DNA from: CAYVVT01 sp964454335
GTDB lineage: Bacteria > Fidelibacterota > UBA8477 > JABMPR01
NCBI GenBank assembly: GCA_964454335.1
Contig: CAYVVT010000013.1
Location: 1-64,000, forward strand
Length of the DNA stretch: 64,000 nucleotides
Direction of reading: 5' to 3'
Below are positions 45,748 through 54,327 of the stretch, one piece after another. Position 1 is the stretch's first letter. Every line of letters starts with the position of its first letter. Both the position numbers and the translations under genes were made by a program. Under the pieces are notes generated by a model. That model ran no database searches. It was not told the origin of the DNA and saw only the letters and a list, made by a program, of their open reading frames with translations.

Positions 45748-46158
45748 ATGTTCATTTTAATACTCCTTCTATGTCTACCACTTGTTCTGGCTGCACAATA
45801 TGAGGACCGACAGGTCCCGGGGATTGTCCAGAAGTATTTCGACCGGAACCGGACATCACCACCCCTGGTGAGGGCTGATATCACCGACGACGCATTCTAT
45901 GGACGTACATTGAAGATCAAGATCCAGGGAAATCGTAATTCAGTGAATGATGACCTGGGATTCGCCTTTGGTGCTGCAGCAGCAGTGGCGCACAATACAA
46001 ATGAACCAATAGAAACGCTCTGGGTGGAGATGGATGTCCGCTATAAAGACATTGAGACCACCATCGCCATAGCACCTGCCGACTGCAGTATTGAGAGTAT
46101 CGTACTGAAGACCCGTACTTTCGGCGACTGGTGGGACCGTTGTCTGGAGATCCTCTGA
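45733..46158 (+). CDS. Small exported protein, unknown function
   Basis: This protein of about 141 residues has a signal peptide (LTRHMFILILLLCLPLVLAAQ). The mature part contains RTLKIKIQGNRNSVNDDLGF, a short Ala-rich stretch FAFGAAAAVAHNT and two cysteines (PADCSI, DRCLEIL). I do not recognise the family. The start could be 45721, 45733 or 45748; 45733 gives a basic n-region to the signal peptide. It converges with the LamG gene four bases away on the other strand. Confidence 0.6.
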   Translation: MLTRHMFILILLLCLPLVLAAQYEDRQVPGIVQKYFDRNRTSPPLVRADITDDAFYGRTLKIKIQGNRNSVNDDLGFAFGAAAAVAHNTNEPIETLWVEMDVRYKDIETTIAIAPADCSIESIVLKTRTFGDWWDRCLEIL

Positions 46159-46162
46159 CGAC

Positions 46163-47077
46163 TCAGCTCAGAATGATCTGAACCAGAACGACTATATCTC
46201 CTATATCCACGATCCCGTCACCGTTGACATCAGCACAATCGGCGTCAAAAGGTCCTGTATTCGATCCCATCAGGTAATTGACCATGGCTACCAGGTCCAT
46301 GACATCCACGTAGGTATCCCCGTTCACATCACCCCATAGGTCGCAGGGGGGTGGACCATCCCAGTCAAAGATCTCGGCACCCCCACGAAATATACCGTCG
46401 TGCCCATTCTGGGTCAGGTCGGTTGCCGTACCGTCATTGAAGTTCCAGTAGGCTTCCAGACCGGGCTCGGTCCCATTGAGCGTAGCGTTCATGAAGGACT
46501 GGATCTGGGTTGGAGTTCGTGCACTGCTCCAGATGCGCACTTCGTCAATATATCCGTTGAAGAAACCGGTGGTCTGCTCCGTGTGCCAGTGCCGGCCGAT
46601 GTCTGTATTCGCAATATTAAGTGCATAACTGCCCGACTCAGCCAATGCTTGTGTGTCAACAAGATTGCCATCAACATAGAGATAACTGTTCTGACCATCT
46701 GATACACCGGCATAGTGATGCCAGTTATCATAGTTCATGAAATCCGCGCTTGCCTCGATCACGCAGCTGTTGTGTGTCCTAAGAGCAAATCTTGTTAACG
46801 GAACTGTGGGCCGAGATATTGAATGCATCACGACCGCACTCTCATAACAGCCTGAATAAGCAGTGCGCTGTTGGTAGATACAATTCTGTTGCTCGGTGCC
46901 ACCCCCTGGACCGCTGGTATAAGCCCATGCTTCCAGGGTGAACTTGCTGAAATCAATGATCGGCCCAGGTAGCTCGAGGTAAGAGTTGGCACCGTCCAGC
47001 GAGAGTACCATGTCGAAATTCTGTGCGTTGACCGCAGGGGCCATCAGAATGAGCAGAAGCTTTGTTATGTGTTTCAT
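46163..47077 (-). CDS. Secreted LamG-domain protein with C-terminal dockerin repeats
   Basis: This 304-residue protein has a signal peptide (about 1-18) and a LamG/concanavalin-like lectin domain (about 20-235: LSLDGANSYLELPG, FTLEAWAYTSG, NWHHYAGVSDGQNSYLYVDG, GYIDEVRIWSSARTPTQIQ, LEAYWNFNDGTATDLTQNGH). A linker leads to two Ca2+-binding dockerin-like repeats (GDVNGDTYVDVMDLVAMVNY; DVNGDGIVDIGDIVVLVQI). It should bind carbohydrate outside the cell. Such endings are frequent in Marinimicrobia-like genomes, where no cohesin need be present. It is monocistronic. Confidence 0.92.
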   Translation of the reverse strand: MKHITKLLLILMAPAVNAQNFDMVLSLDGANSYLELPGPIIDFSKFTLEAWAYTSGPGGGTEQQNCIYQQRTAYSGCYESAVVMHSISRPTVPLTRFALRTHNSCVIEASADFMNYDNWHHYAGVSDGQNSYLYVDGNLVDTQALAESGSYALNIANTDIGRHWHTEQTTGFFNGYIDEVRIWSSARTPTQIQSFMNATLNGTEPGLEAYWNFNDGTATDLTQNGHDGIFRGGAEIFDWDGPPPCDLWGDVNGDTYVDVMDLVAMVNYLMGSNTGPFDADCADVNGDGIVDIGDIVVLVQIILS

Positions 47078-47217
47078 GATCCCCCAAATTTTTGCCTAAT
47101 TAATATAATAGAACGGCAATTATGAACGTATGGGAATTCCATGAGTTTAACTCTCGTTTGGATTGATGTAGGCCCCCGCTTAGATTAGCGCGGCTAAAAA
47201 ACAATGAAGGAGTCATT

Positions 47218-47538
47218 TTGAACGCATTATTTGGATTTTTACCCCTGATGACCACTCCTGGAGGAGAGGGTGGCGGCAATCCCATCCTGGGTTTCATGCC
47301 CCTGATCCTCATGTTCCTGGTCTTTTACTTTCTGTTGATCCGTCCGCAGTCGAAAAAGCAGAAGCAGGCTGAGAATATGCGTCAGGAGCTTAAGAAGGGT
47401 GACCATATCATTACTTCCGGGGGTATTCATGGGACAATCGAGGGGATCAAGGACAACGACATCCTGCTCATCAAGACTGCCTCAGATACAAAACTGCATG
47501 TCAGTCGCTCGGCGGTAGCCAGTCTCAAGACCAAATAG
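47218..47538 (+). CDS. yajC: Preprotein translocase subunit YajC
   Basis: This 106-residue YajC has one transmembrane helix (about 24-43, ILGFMPLILMFLVFYFLLIR) followed by PQSKKQKQAENMRQELKKGD and the SGGIHGTI segment typical of the family. The start is TTG, with AAGGAG (47206-47211) at the right distance. It associates with SecDF. secD and secF are not adjacent; def follows after 3 nt. Confidence 0.95.
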   Translation: MNALFGFLPLMTTPGGEGGGNPILGFMPLILMFLVFYFLLIRPQSKKQKQAENMRQELKKGDHIITSGGIHGTIEGIKDNDILLIKTASDTKLHVSRSAVASLKTK

Positions 47539-47541
47539 GTC

Positions 47542-48081
47542 ATGACCCTCGCCATCCATACCTATGGCAGCGATGTGCTGCGCAAAGTCGCTCAGCCCAT
47601 CGAGAATATCGATGATACCATCCGAAAACTGGTGGATGAGATGTTCGTAAGTATGCATGCTGCCGAGGGGATCGGCCTTGCGGCGCCACAGATCGGGGAA
47701 TCGATCAGGTTGTTCATCATCGATATTGCACCAATCGATGAGAATGAGGGAAAGCGTGTTTATGTCAATCCGCAGATCATCGGTTTTGGTGATGAAGAGG
47801 ATGAGTACGAGGAAGGCTGCCTGAGTCTTCCCACCATTCATGAGCCCATTGTCAGGCCCACCAGTATTCAGATCAAATACCAGACCATGGATGGGGATCC
47901 GGTTGAAGAGGAAGTGAGTGGTTTCCTGGCCAGGGTCATACAGCACGAATACGACCATCTGGAAGGCAAGCTGCTTATAGACCATCTCAGCACTCTGAAG
48001 CGCAAATTGTTGAAGAAAACCCTCAAGAAGATTGCCACCGGAGAGATCGAGGTCGAAGAATCCGAGAATTACGAGCTATAG
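47542..48081 (+). CDS. def: Peptide deformylase
   Basis: This 179-residue enzyme has the three family motifs: GIGLAAPQIG, EEGCLSLP (metal Cys) and QHEYDHLEG (HExxH-type metal site). It removes the N-formyl group from nascent proteins. It is followed by fmt, so the formylation and deformylation genes are adjacent as in many bacteria. Confidence 0.97.
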   Translation: MTLAIHTYGSDVLRKVAQPIENIDDTIRKLVDEMFVSMHAAEGIGLAAPQIGESIRLFIIDIAPIDENEGKRVYVNPQIIGFGDEEDEYEEGCLSLPTIHEPIVRPTSIQIKYQTMDGDPVEEEVSGFLARVIQHEYDHLEGKLLIDHLSTLKRKLLKKTLKKIATGEIEVEESENYEL

Positions 48082-48132
48082 TTCCCTTCAATTCTAAAAG
48101 TATATCAGTCACCAGTTACTCTGGAATAGAAC

Positions 48133-49065
48133 ATGATTAAACGGCCACGCATTATTTTCCTGGGTACACCGGATTTCGCCGATATTTCCCTGCGCAGGCT
48201 GGTGGGATCGGAATATGATGTTGTCGCTGTCGTGACTGTTCCGGATCGATTGGTGGGCCGTGGAAGAAAATTGCAGCCTTCTGCAGTGAAGCGATATGCT
48301 CTGGAACAGAAGCTGGAGATCCTGCAGCCGGAGAAACTGTCAGACCCGGAGTTTTTAAACAGGATTACAGTGCTTCGGCCGGATATCATGGTGGTGGTTG
48401 CCTTCCGGATCCTTCCTGAATCACTCTATACGATCCCGGAACTCGGTACATTCAACCTGCATGCATCGCTATTGCCGCGATATCGTGGGGCTGCACCGAT
48501 ACACTGGGCTCTGTTGAACGGCGATAAAGAAACCGGCCTGACAACTTTCTTCCTGCAGCGACGCGTGGACACGGGTGAAATCATTCTGCAGGAGCGGGTG
48601 GCAATCCTTGATGAGGATAATCTTGGCAGTTTGTACACGAAACTTGCCGATAAGGGTGCGGACCTGGTTCTGCGTACAGTAGATATCATCAGTCAAGGCC
48701 CTGTAAGCACGCAGATGCAGGACTCGAGCCAGGCCACGAGAGCACCCAAGGTAGGGAATGACGAACGCCGGATCGATTTTTCGGAAAGTGCACGCCAGTG
48801 CCACAACCGTGTCAGGGCGTTCGCTCCGCGTCCCGGAGCGTTCACCCTCAGAGATGGATCCCAACTGAAGATCCTGCAAAGCCTGTCGGGAGAGGGTAGT
48901 GGATCGCCGGGTGAAGTACTCAGCTTTGGTGATGCGGGACTGGAAATAGCCTGTGAGCAGGACTCTATCTATCTCCTCTCCGTACAACCGGAAGGAAAGC
49001 GGGTGATGGAGATCGACGCCTACCTGCGTGGTAATCCGATGCAGGTGGGAGACCGACTTGGTTGA
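48133..49065 (+). CDS. fmt: Methionyl-tRNA formyltransferase
   Basis: This 310-residue enzyme has IIFLGTPDFADISLRRLVGS, FNLHASLLPRYRGAAPIHWA (the SLLPxxRG signature) and a C-terminal tRNA-binding domain beginning near 205 (NRVRAFAPRPGAFT). It transfers formyl from 10-formyl-THF to initiator Met-tRNA. The end overlaps rsmB by 8 nt. Confidence 0.97.
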   Translation: MIKRPRIIFLGTPDFADISLRRLVGSEYDVVAVVTVPDRLVGRGRKLQPSAVKRYALEQKLEILQPEKLSDPEFLNRITVLRPDIMVVVAFRILPESLYTIPELGTFNLHASLLPRYRGAAPIHWALLNGDKETGLTTFFLQRRVDTGEIILQERVAILDEDNLGSLYTKLADKGADLVLRTVDIISQGPVSTQMQDSSQATRAPKVGNDERRIDFSESARQCHNRVRAFAPRPGAFTLRDGSQLKILQSLSGEGSGSPGEVLSFGDAGLEIACEQDSIYLLSVQPEGKRVMEIDAYLRGNPMQVGDRLG

Positions 49066-50380
49066 TCATCGGCGGACTACCGCACTGCAGGTTCTAATCG
49101 CTGCAGAGAAAAATCCCAGGACACACATTGACACACTATTGGAGAAGGGATTCATCGCATCAGGCTTAAGTCCTGAGGATCGTCGCTGGATCACTGAGCT
49201 TGTACTTGGCTCAACCCGCTGGAAACGACGCCTGGATTGGGAGATACGACAGTTTTTCAAGGGTCCCTATAACAAAGTTCAGCACTCCCTGAAAGCCGCT
49301 TTGCGCATGGGGCTCTACCAGATCAGGTTCATGGATACGCCTGACCACGCGGCCGTTCATGCCACAGTTGAGATGGCCAAGAAGAAGATCCCGCGATCAG
49401 CTGTAGGATTGTTGAATGCCGTTCTGCGCAAACTCAGCGAGAACAGACCCGATCCTGAAACAATGCTGCTTACTGACATCGAACGACTTGCCATCGGACA
49501 CTCACATCCGGATTGGCTTATCGAGCGATGGTTGGATCGTTACGGCCCTGAGGATACCAGCAAACTGTGTCGCTGGAATAATTCTGCACCAAAGATCTGG
49601 CTGCGGGTAAATACCCTGCAGATCTCAGTGGATGATTTTCTCATGGAGGCTGAAGCACTGGGTGCCTTGGTAAGTCCATCGGATGTTTTACCGGGATTCG
49701 TTGAAATTGATCACGTTGCACCTCTGATCCGTTCCAAGCTGTACGATCAGGGTAAATTCTGGATCCAGGATCTGGCGGCTGGAATGGTGCCGCACCTGCT
49801 TGATCCGGGTGGCGGCGAGCTCATTCTGGATCCCTGTGCCGCCCCAGGCGGCAAATCCCTGCAGCTGGCCGTGCTCACAGGGGGGAAAGCGATGATCCGG
49901 GCCAGTGACAGCAGTGCTGAACGTCTTAAACGTCTCGGTGAGAGTATCGGCCGTCTGAATCTTGAGGGGATCCAGATCGACTGTGTCGATGCACGCCGGC
50001 TGGAATATGATGATGTCGATAAGATACTCCTGGATATTCCATGTACCGGGACCGGCGTCCTTCACCGTCGTGCTGATTCGCGCTGGAAGAAGGATCCTCA
50101 GGATATTATCCGTTTGACAAATTTGCAGTTGGAGATCGCCGAGCATGCCTGGTCCAGGCTCAGATCCGGCGGACTGATGGTGTACAGTACCTGTACACTC
50201 GAACCTGAGGAAAACTGGGATCTGGTAAATGAATTAAGAAGCCGTCATCCTGAAATAATCATTGAACCGGTTGATAATCCTGAATTGCAGGATTATGTTG
50301 ATGCGCAAGGGGCTCTGGCCCTGGAACCATGGAGACACGCCCTGGACGGAATGTTCGCAGTTAAACTGAGAAAGCCATGA
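49058..50380 (+). CDS. rsmB: 16S rRNA m5C967 methyltransferase RsmB
   Basis: This protein of about 440 residues has an N-terminal NusB-like RNA-binding domain (about 1-140) and a Rossmann methyltransferase domain with DPCAAPGGKSLQLA. The two conserved cysteines are C329 (DIPCTGTGV) and C379 (YSTCTLEPEEN). The TTG at 49058 is the likely start, with AGGTGGGAG upstream and an 8-nt overlap with fmt; the open frame begins at a GTG at 49028. The next gene overlaps by four bases. Confidence 0.95.
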   Translation: MVDHRRTTALQVLIAAEKNPRTHIDTLLEKGFIASGLSPEDRRWITELVLGSTRWKRRLDWEIRQFFKGPYNKVQHSLKAALRMGLYQIRFMDTPDHAAVHATVEMAKKKIPRSAVGLLNAVLRKLSENRPDPETMLLTDIERLAIGHSHPDWLIERWLDRYGPEDTSKLCRWNNSAPKIWLRVNTLQISVDDFLMEAEALGALVSPSDVLPGFVEIDHVAPLIRSKLYDQGKFWIQDLAAGMVPHLLDPGGGELILDPCAAPGGKSLQLAVLTGGKAMIRASDSSAERLKRLGESIGRLNLEGIQIDCVDARRLEYDDVDKILLDIPCTGTGVLHRRADSRWKKDPQDIIRLTNLQLEIAEHAWSRLRSGGLMVYSTCTLEPEENWDLVNELRSRHPEIIIEPVDNPELQDYVDAQGALALEPWRHALDGMFAVKLRKP

Positions 50381-51105
50381 TCCGGACACTGAGAGACTAC
50401 ATCTTCAGTTTCACCTTTATTGCAGCACTGGGCTTTGTGCTGGTCAATTATGTCCTGATGCCCGTCTACGTCAACTGGCGGGATGAGGTGCGGGTACCTA
50501 GTTTAACCCATACCACACTGAACGAGGCTGCCCGACTCCTGAAGGTCCGCAACCTGCAATGGACGGTGAAGGATACCATCTTCCGAGTGGATATTGAGCC
50601 TGAATTTATCATGGATCAGTATCCGGAAGCCGGTCAGATGGTAAAGGAGAAACGCCGTGTCCAGTTGACCATTTCTATCCCGCCCCCAAAACAGCAGATG
50701 CCTAACCTCATCGCAAGAACTGAACGTCAGGCCAGAATTGCCCTGGATAAGCTGGGGGTGGTGATCAGGACGGTTAAAGAGGATTCCTCCGACTACTTCG
50801 AGAGAACGGTGGTAACTGCCCAGTCCATCCCGGTGGGGATCCCGGTGGCTGTCGGGGATTCAATCGACATGACGGTCAGCCTTGGAAAGCGGAATTTCAA
50901 GAAGCTCATGCCAGACCTGCTGAATAAAAGTCTGCAAGAAGCCAACCGCATCATTCGAGATGCAGGCTTTGAACTGGGAGAGGTCGACTACATCAGTAAC
51001 CTCGATCTTCTGCCGAATACCGTTGTGAACCAATCAATTACACCAGGTAAGGTCTTTCCCCGGGAGCGGGATATCCGGGTTGATCTCATCGTCACCAGGG
51101 ATTAG
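50377..51105 (+). CDS. Membrane-anchored PASTA-domain protein without kinase
   Basis: This 242-residue protein has an N-terminal transmembrane anchor (about 9-32) and three PASTA repeats (about 38-105, 106-173, 175-242) with the usual P-x-L/V start and QSI/QYPEAG-x-x-V ends. No kinase or transpeptidase domain is attached. It lies between rsmB and rpe, where Gram-positive genomes carry the PASTA kinase PrkC/PknB gene. PASTA modules bind muropeptides or lipid II in known cases, so a cell-wall sensing or scaffold role is expected; it is inferred. Confidence 0.9.
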   Translation: MIRTLRDYIFSFTFIAALGFVLVNYVLMPVYVNWRDEVRVPSLTHTTLNEAARLLKVRNLQWTVKDTIFRVDIEPEFIMDQYPEAGQMVKEKRRVQLTISIPPPKQQMPNLIARTERQARIALDKLGVVIRTVKEDSSDYFERTVVTAQSIPVGIPVAVGDSIDMTVSLGKRNFKKLMPDLLNKSLQEANRIIRDAGFELGEVDYISNLDLLPNTVVNQSITPGKVFPRERDIRVDLIVTRD

Positions 51106-51108
51106 GTG

Positions 51109-51774
51109 ATGGATTTTCCCAAACAACTCTCACCATCCCTGCTGTCTGCCAATTTCAGCAGGCTGGAGAGCGATATCGGCGAAGCTGTATCTGCAGGTGC
51201 CGAGGTATTGCATCTCGACATCATGGATGGCCACTATGTTCCCAATATCAGCTTCGGTCCCATGATTGTAAAGGCTGTCCGACAACTCACAGATGTACAC
51301 CTGGAAGCACATCTCATGATCAGTGATCCGGATCGTTATCTTGACAGGTTCATTGAAACCGGTGTAGACACGATCCTGGTCCACCCGGGGACCTGTCCAG
51401 ATCTGGATGCCACGGTTGCCCGCATCAAGTCGGTAGGGATCTCTGCAGGTGTGGTTTACAATCCAGATGAACAACCTGAGCTGGACGACCATCAGCTTGA
51501 ACAGATCGATCAGATCCTGTTCATGTCCGTCTATCCGGGATTCGGCGGGCAAGTCTTCATTCCCGAGGTTCTGGAGACCATCAGTGATCAAGCCCGGAAG
51601 CTGCATGAGCATCAGGTCCGCATCGAGATCGACGGTGGGGTGAACCTAGAGACCATCGCCATGATAGTTCCCAGCGGAGTGGATCGCTTCGTTGCAGGAT
51701 CCGCGGTCTTCAATTCAAAGACTTCCATAACAAACAATATCAGAGCACTGAACCAGCATCTGCATGTATCCTGA
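51109..51774 (+). CDS. rpe: Ribulose-phosphate 3-epimerase
   Basis: This 221-residue TIM barrel has LSPSLLSANFSRLESDI, LHLDIMDGHYVPNISFGP, DVHLEAHLMI, MSVYPGFGGQVF and a VDRFVAGSAVF end. It interconverts ribulose-5-P and xylulose-5-P. The start could be the GTG at 51106 or the ATG at 51109, right after the PASTA gene stop. The end overlaps the next gene by 11 nt. Confidence 0.97.
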   Translation: MDFPKQLSPSLLSANFSRLESDIGEAVSAGAEVLHLDIMDGHYVPNISFGPMIVKAVRQLTDVHLEAHLMISDPDRYLDRFIETGVDTILVHPGTCPDLDATVARIKSVGISAGVVYNPDEQPELDDHQLEQIDQILFMSVYPGFGGQVFIPEVLETISDQARKLHEHQVRIEIDGGVNLETIAMIVPSGVDRFVAGSAVFNSKTSITNNIRALNQHLHVS

Positions 51775-52357
51775 AGCCAACCGTCTTGATCGGTCAGAAC
51801 TGGTACGCAAGTTCATCCACCTGCTGAGCGCGGTGATACCAATCCTGTACTGGTTCTACTTTGACAGGGACACCATGCTGAAAAGTATGATCGTCATAGC
51901 CCTGTTCTTTCTTTGCGCGGAGTACTCACGACTGCATTTCCCCTTGATTCGCAATCTCTTCATGAAGGTATTCGGACCAGCACTGCGGAAGCACGAGCAC
52001 CATCAACTCACGGGTGCAACCTATATATTCTCTTCAGCTGCCCTTACGATCTTCCTTTTTCCCAAGGAGGCTGCTGTACCTGCGCTGGCTGTATTGGCCA
52101 TCGCGGATACCTTTGCTGCCCTGGTGGGAATCCCTCTGGGCCGACATCGATTTCTTGCAAAAAGCATTGAGGGCAGTGCCACCTTCTTCATTGTCACCTG
52201 CATCATACTGTACAGTTTTCAGAATCTGAACCCGATCCTGATGATAGCTGTCGCATTGTTTGCCACACTCGTTGAAGCCAGCCCCAAGCGCTTCGATGAT
52301 AATTTCCTGATACCGCTAACAGTGGCCAGTATGCTATTTCTACTCCAGATGTTCTGA
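51764..52357 (+). CDS. Dolichol kinase/CDP-diglyceride synthetase-like membrane protein
   Basis: This 197-residue protein has about six hydrophobic helices. The motifs LVRKFIHLLSAVIPILYWF, RKHEHHQLTGATYIFSSA, IADTFAALVGIPLGRHR and KSIEGSATFF are those of the CTP-dependent SEC59/DGK1/VTE5 group of polyprenol, diacylglycerol and phytol kinases. The lipid substrate is not readable. It overlaps rpe upstream and lies 8 nt before the BatA-like gene. Confidence 0.88.
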   Translation: MYPEANRLDRSELVRKFIHLLSAVIPILYWFYFDRDTMLKSMIVIALFFLCAEYSRLHFPLIRNLFMKVFGPALRKHEHHQLTGATYIFSSAALTIFLFPKEAAVPALAVLAIADTFAALVGIPLGRHRFLAKSIEGSATFFIVTCIILYSFQNLNPILMIAVALFATLVEASPKRFDDNFLIPLTVASMLFLLQMF

Positions 52358-52365
52358 GCAGTCAC

Positions 52366-54327
52366 ATGAGTTTTCTAGTCCCAACCATCCTGTGGCTTTT
52401 GCCACTCAGTCTGCTACCGCTGCTGATACACCTCCTCAGCAAGCAGCGCAGCAAACGCATCGATTTTCCCTCACTGAAATTTCTCAAAATGCTTCAGCAG
52501 GATGCCTTGCGACGATTCAACCTGAAGCAACTCATTATCCTGCTTCTGCGTATTGCCATGATCCTCCTGCTCATCCTCGCTGCAGCTCAGCCGGTCCTTG
52601 ACAAGGCCAATCTTGGTTCCTGGCGTTTCTCGCCGGCAAATCTGGCCGTGGTTCTGGTGGACAACACCGCCTCAACGCGGGATTGGTTCTCGGAAGAGAA
52701 ATTGAGACAGCTGGACAACAGCATACAGTATTATCGGGATCAGGGATTTGACACATACATACTGACAGCAGCAGACACTGTCTGGCTTGAGCGGATCTCA
52801 CATGCCGTACCCAGCTGGAGTGATCCAGCCCTGACGGAACCAGGAGTGTTCTTTGCTAGCAATCTTGACCTGGACCGCTATCTCAGCAAGGAAGTGTTGA
52901 TCATATCTGATGGACAGCATCTGGATGACTGGAAACTCGATCTGGATACAACCTGGACTCTCAACTGGGTTGATATAGCCACGACCTTGGATCTGTCTAT
53001 CTTTGAGCTCGACTTACCCCCACAGAGTATTCGTCCCGATGAACGTTTTGAGATTGCCATTTCAACAGCCATTACCGGCGAGCGCCGGGAAGGCTATCCA
53101 ATTGAACTATTTCTGGATGAACTGAGGGTCAACCAGGCCTATATCGCACCTGAGGATCCTGCAATACAAACGATCCGACTTCAGGTACAGGCCGGTACCA
53201 CCCGATTGCAGCGCGGCCGTGTGGGGGGCACCGGGGATGACCTCATCTTCAACAATAATCGCTACTTTGTCATGCCGTCACTATCCGTCCTGGAGGTTCT
53301 CGTCATCCGCTCGAGGACCCAACTGGATCACTGGCGGCTCCTGCAGGAAGCGACACGGAACAGCACAGATGCCCTGAACTTGCGTCTCATCTCTCATGAG
53401 GAAAGTGAGAACTCGGCCTTACCCAAACATGGGACCATCATCCTTGAATCTTCCATAGCTCTGCCGGATTACCAGTTGAGAACTCTGGCTCAGTTTGTCC
53501 GCGATGGTGGCCAGTTAATTCTTTTTGGTCCCATTCCCGTTCCACTGGCTGAGCAATTCGAGCTTGATCCTGCAACAGATCCTGAGTTTCTCGAGGAGGG
53601 CTATGACCTGGATTTGACCAGTACCGGTAGTAACCGCTTTGGCGATCTACCCTTCGACCGCGAGATCAGGGATAGACGGATCAGGATATCACGCCGTTAT
53701 CTTACGGCCGCTGTGGAGGCTGGCCGACAGGATCTCATTCGATTCGATGATGATCTACCCTTCAGCTCCGAATTTACCTACGGATCCGGACGGATCCTGT
53801 GGTTCAACACTGACCTGGATCTTGAAAGCTCGAGTCTTGTCCTCCGTGGTCTATTTCCAACGATGATCCGGGAACTGGTTGAAACGGCAAGTCCCAGCGC
53901 CCAGGTGGAACGGCTGAATACTATCATTGGTGATACCCTGGTATTTTTCCCATATCTATCCGCTGAACAGGAAGGTTTCAGGGTTCTGAGACCGGATGGA
54001 ATTACCGAGTTCGTCCAGCCTGACAGCCAGTACAAACTCCAATATACCCGGACGGATGTGCCCGGGATCTATGATCTTTTCCAGGATCGTCAGATCGTGG
54101 AGAGCATTGCTGTGAATATCTCCCGGGAGGAAGCCCTTCCTCCCACCGGTGGGGAGTTCGAGGGCGTCAACCGCATTGCTGGTGATTCGCCTGAAAGCCT
54201 GTATACGACCATCCAGAACCGTAGAGATGTGATCGCCCTGTGGCCACATCTGCTCTGGATGCTTCTCATCTGTTTCATTGCTGAAACCGTTCTGTCAAGG
54301 ATTACCCGGTCATGGCGCCAGACTTGA
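52366..54327 (+). CDS. BatA-type membrane protein with vWA-like domain
   Basis: This 653-residue protein opens with the BatA/aerotolerance N-terminal hairpin (SFLVPTILWLLPLSLLPLLI, then HLLSKQRSKRIDFPSLKFLK) and a second helix (about 56-76). A vWA-like region has a MIDAS-type D-N-T-A-S motif near residue 103 (VVLVDNTAST). A middle beta domain and a GATase-like segment (VRDGGQLILFGPIPVPLAEQ) follow, with one C-terminal helix. It resembles the large solo BatA-family proteins of Bacteroidetes and relatives. Its function in envelope homeostasis is inferred. It overlaps hflX by 16 nt. Confidence 0.85.
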   Translation: MSFLVPTILWLLPLSLLPLLIHLLSKQRSKRIDFPSLKFLKMLQQDALRRFNLKQLIILLLRIAMILLLILAAAQPVLDKANLGSWRFSPANLAVVLVDNTASTRDWFSEEKLRQLDNSIQYYRDQGFDTYILTAADTVWLERISHAVPSWSDPALTEPGVFFASNLDLDRYLSKEVLIISDGQHLDDWKLDLDTTWTLNWVDIATTLDLSIFELDLPPQSIRPDERFEIAISTAITGERREGYPIELFLDELRVNQAYIAPEDPAIQTIRLQVQAGTTRLQRGRVGGTGDDLIFNNNRYFVMPSLSVLEVLVIRSRTQLDHWRLLQEATRNSTDALNLRLISHEESENSALPKHGTIILESSIALPDYQLRTLAQFVRDGGQLILFGPIPVPLAEQFELDPATDPEFLEEGYDLDLTSTGSNRFGDLPFDREIRDRRIRISRRYLTAAVEAGRQDLIRFDDDLPFSSEFTYGSGRILWFNTDLDLESSSLVLRGLFPTMIRELVETASPSAQVERLNTIIGDTLVFFPYLSAEQEGFRVLRPDGITEFVQPDSQYKLQYTRTDVPGIYDLFQDRQIVESIAVNISREEALPPTGGEFEGVNRIAGDSPESLYTTIQNRRDVIALWPHLLWMLLICFIAETVLSRITRSWRQT

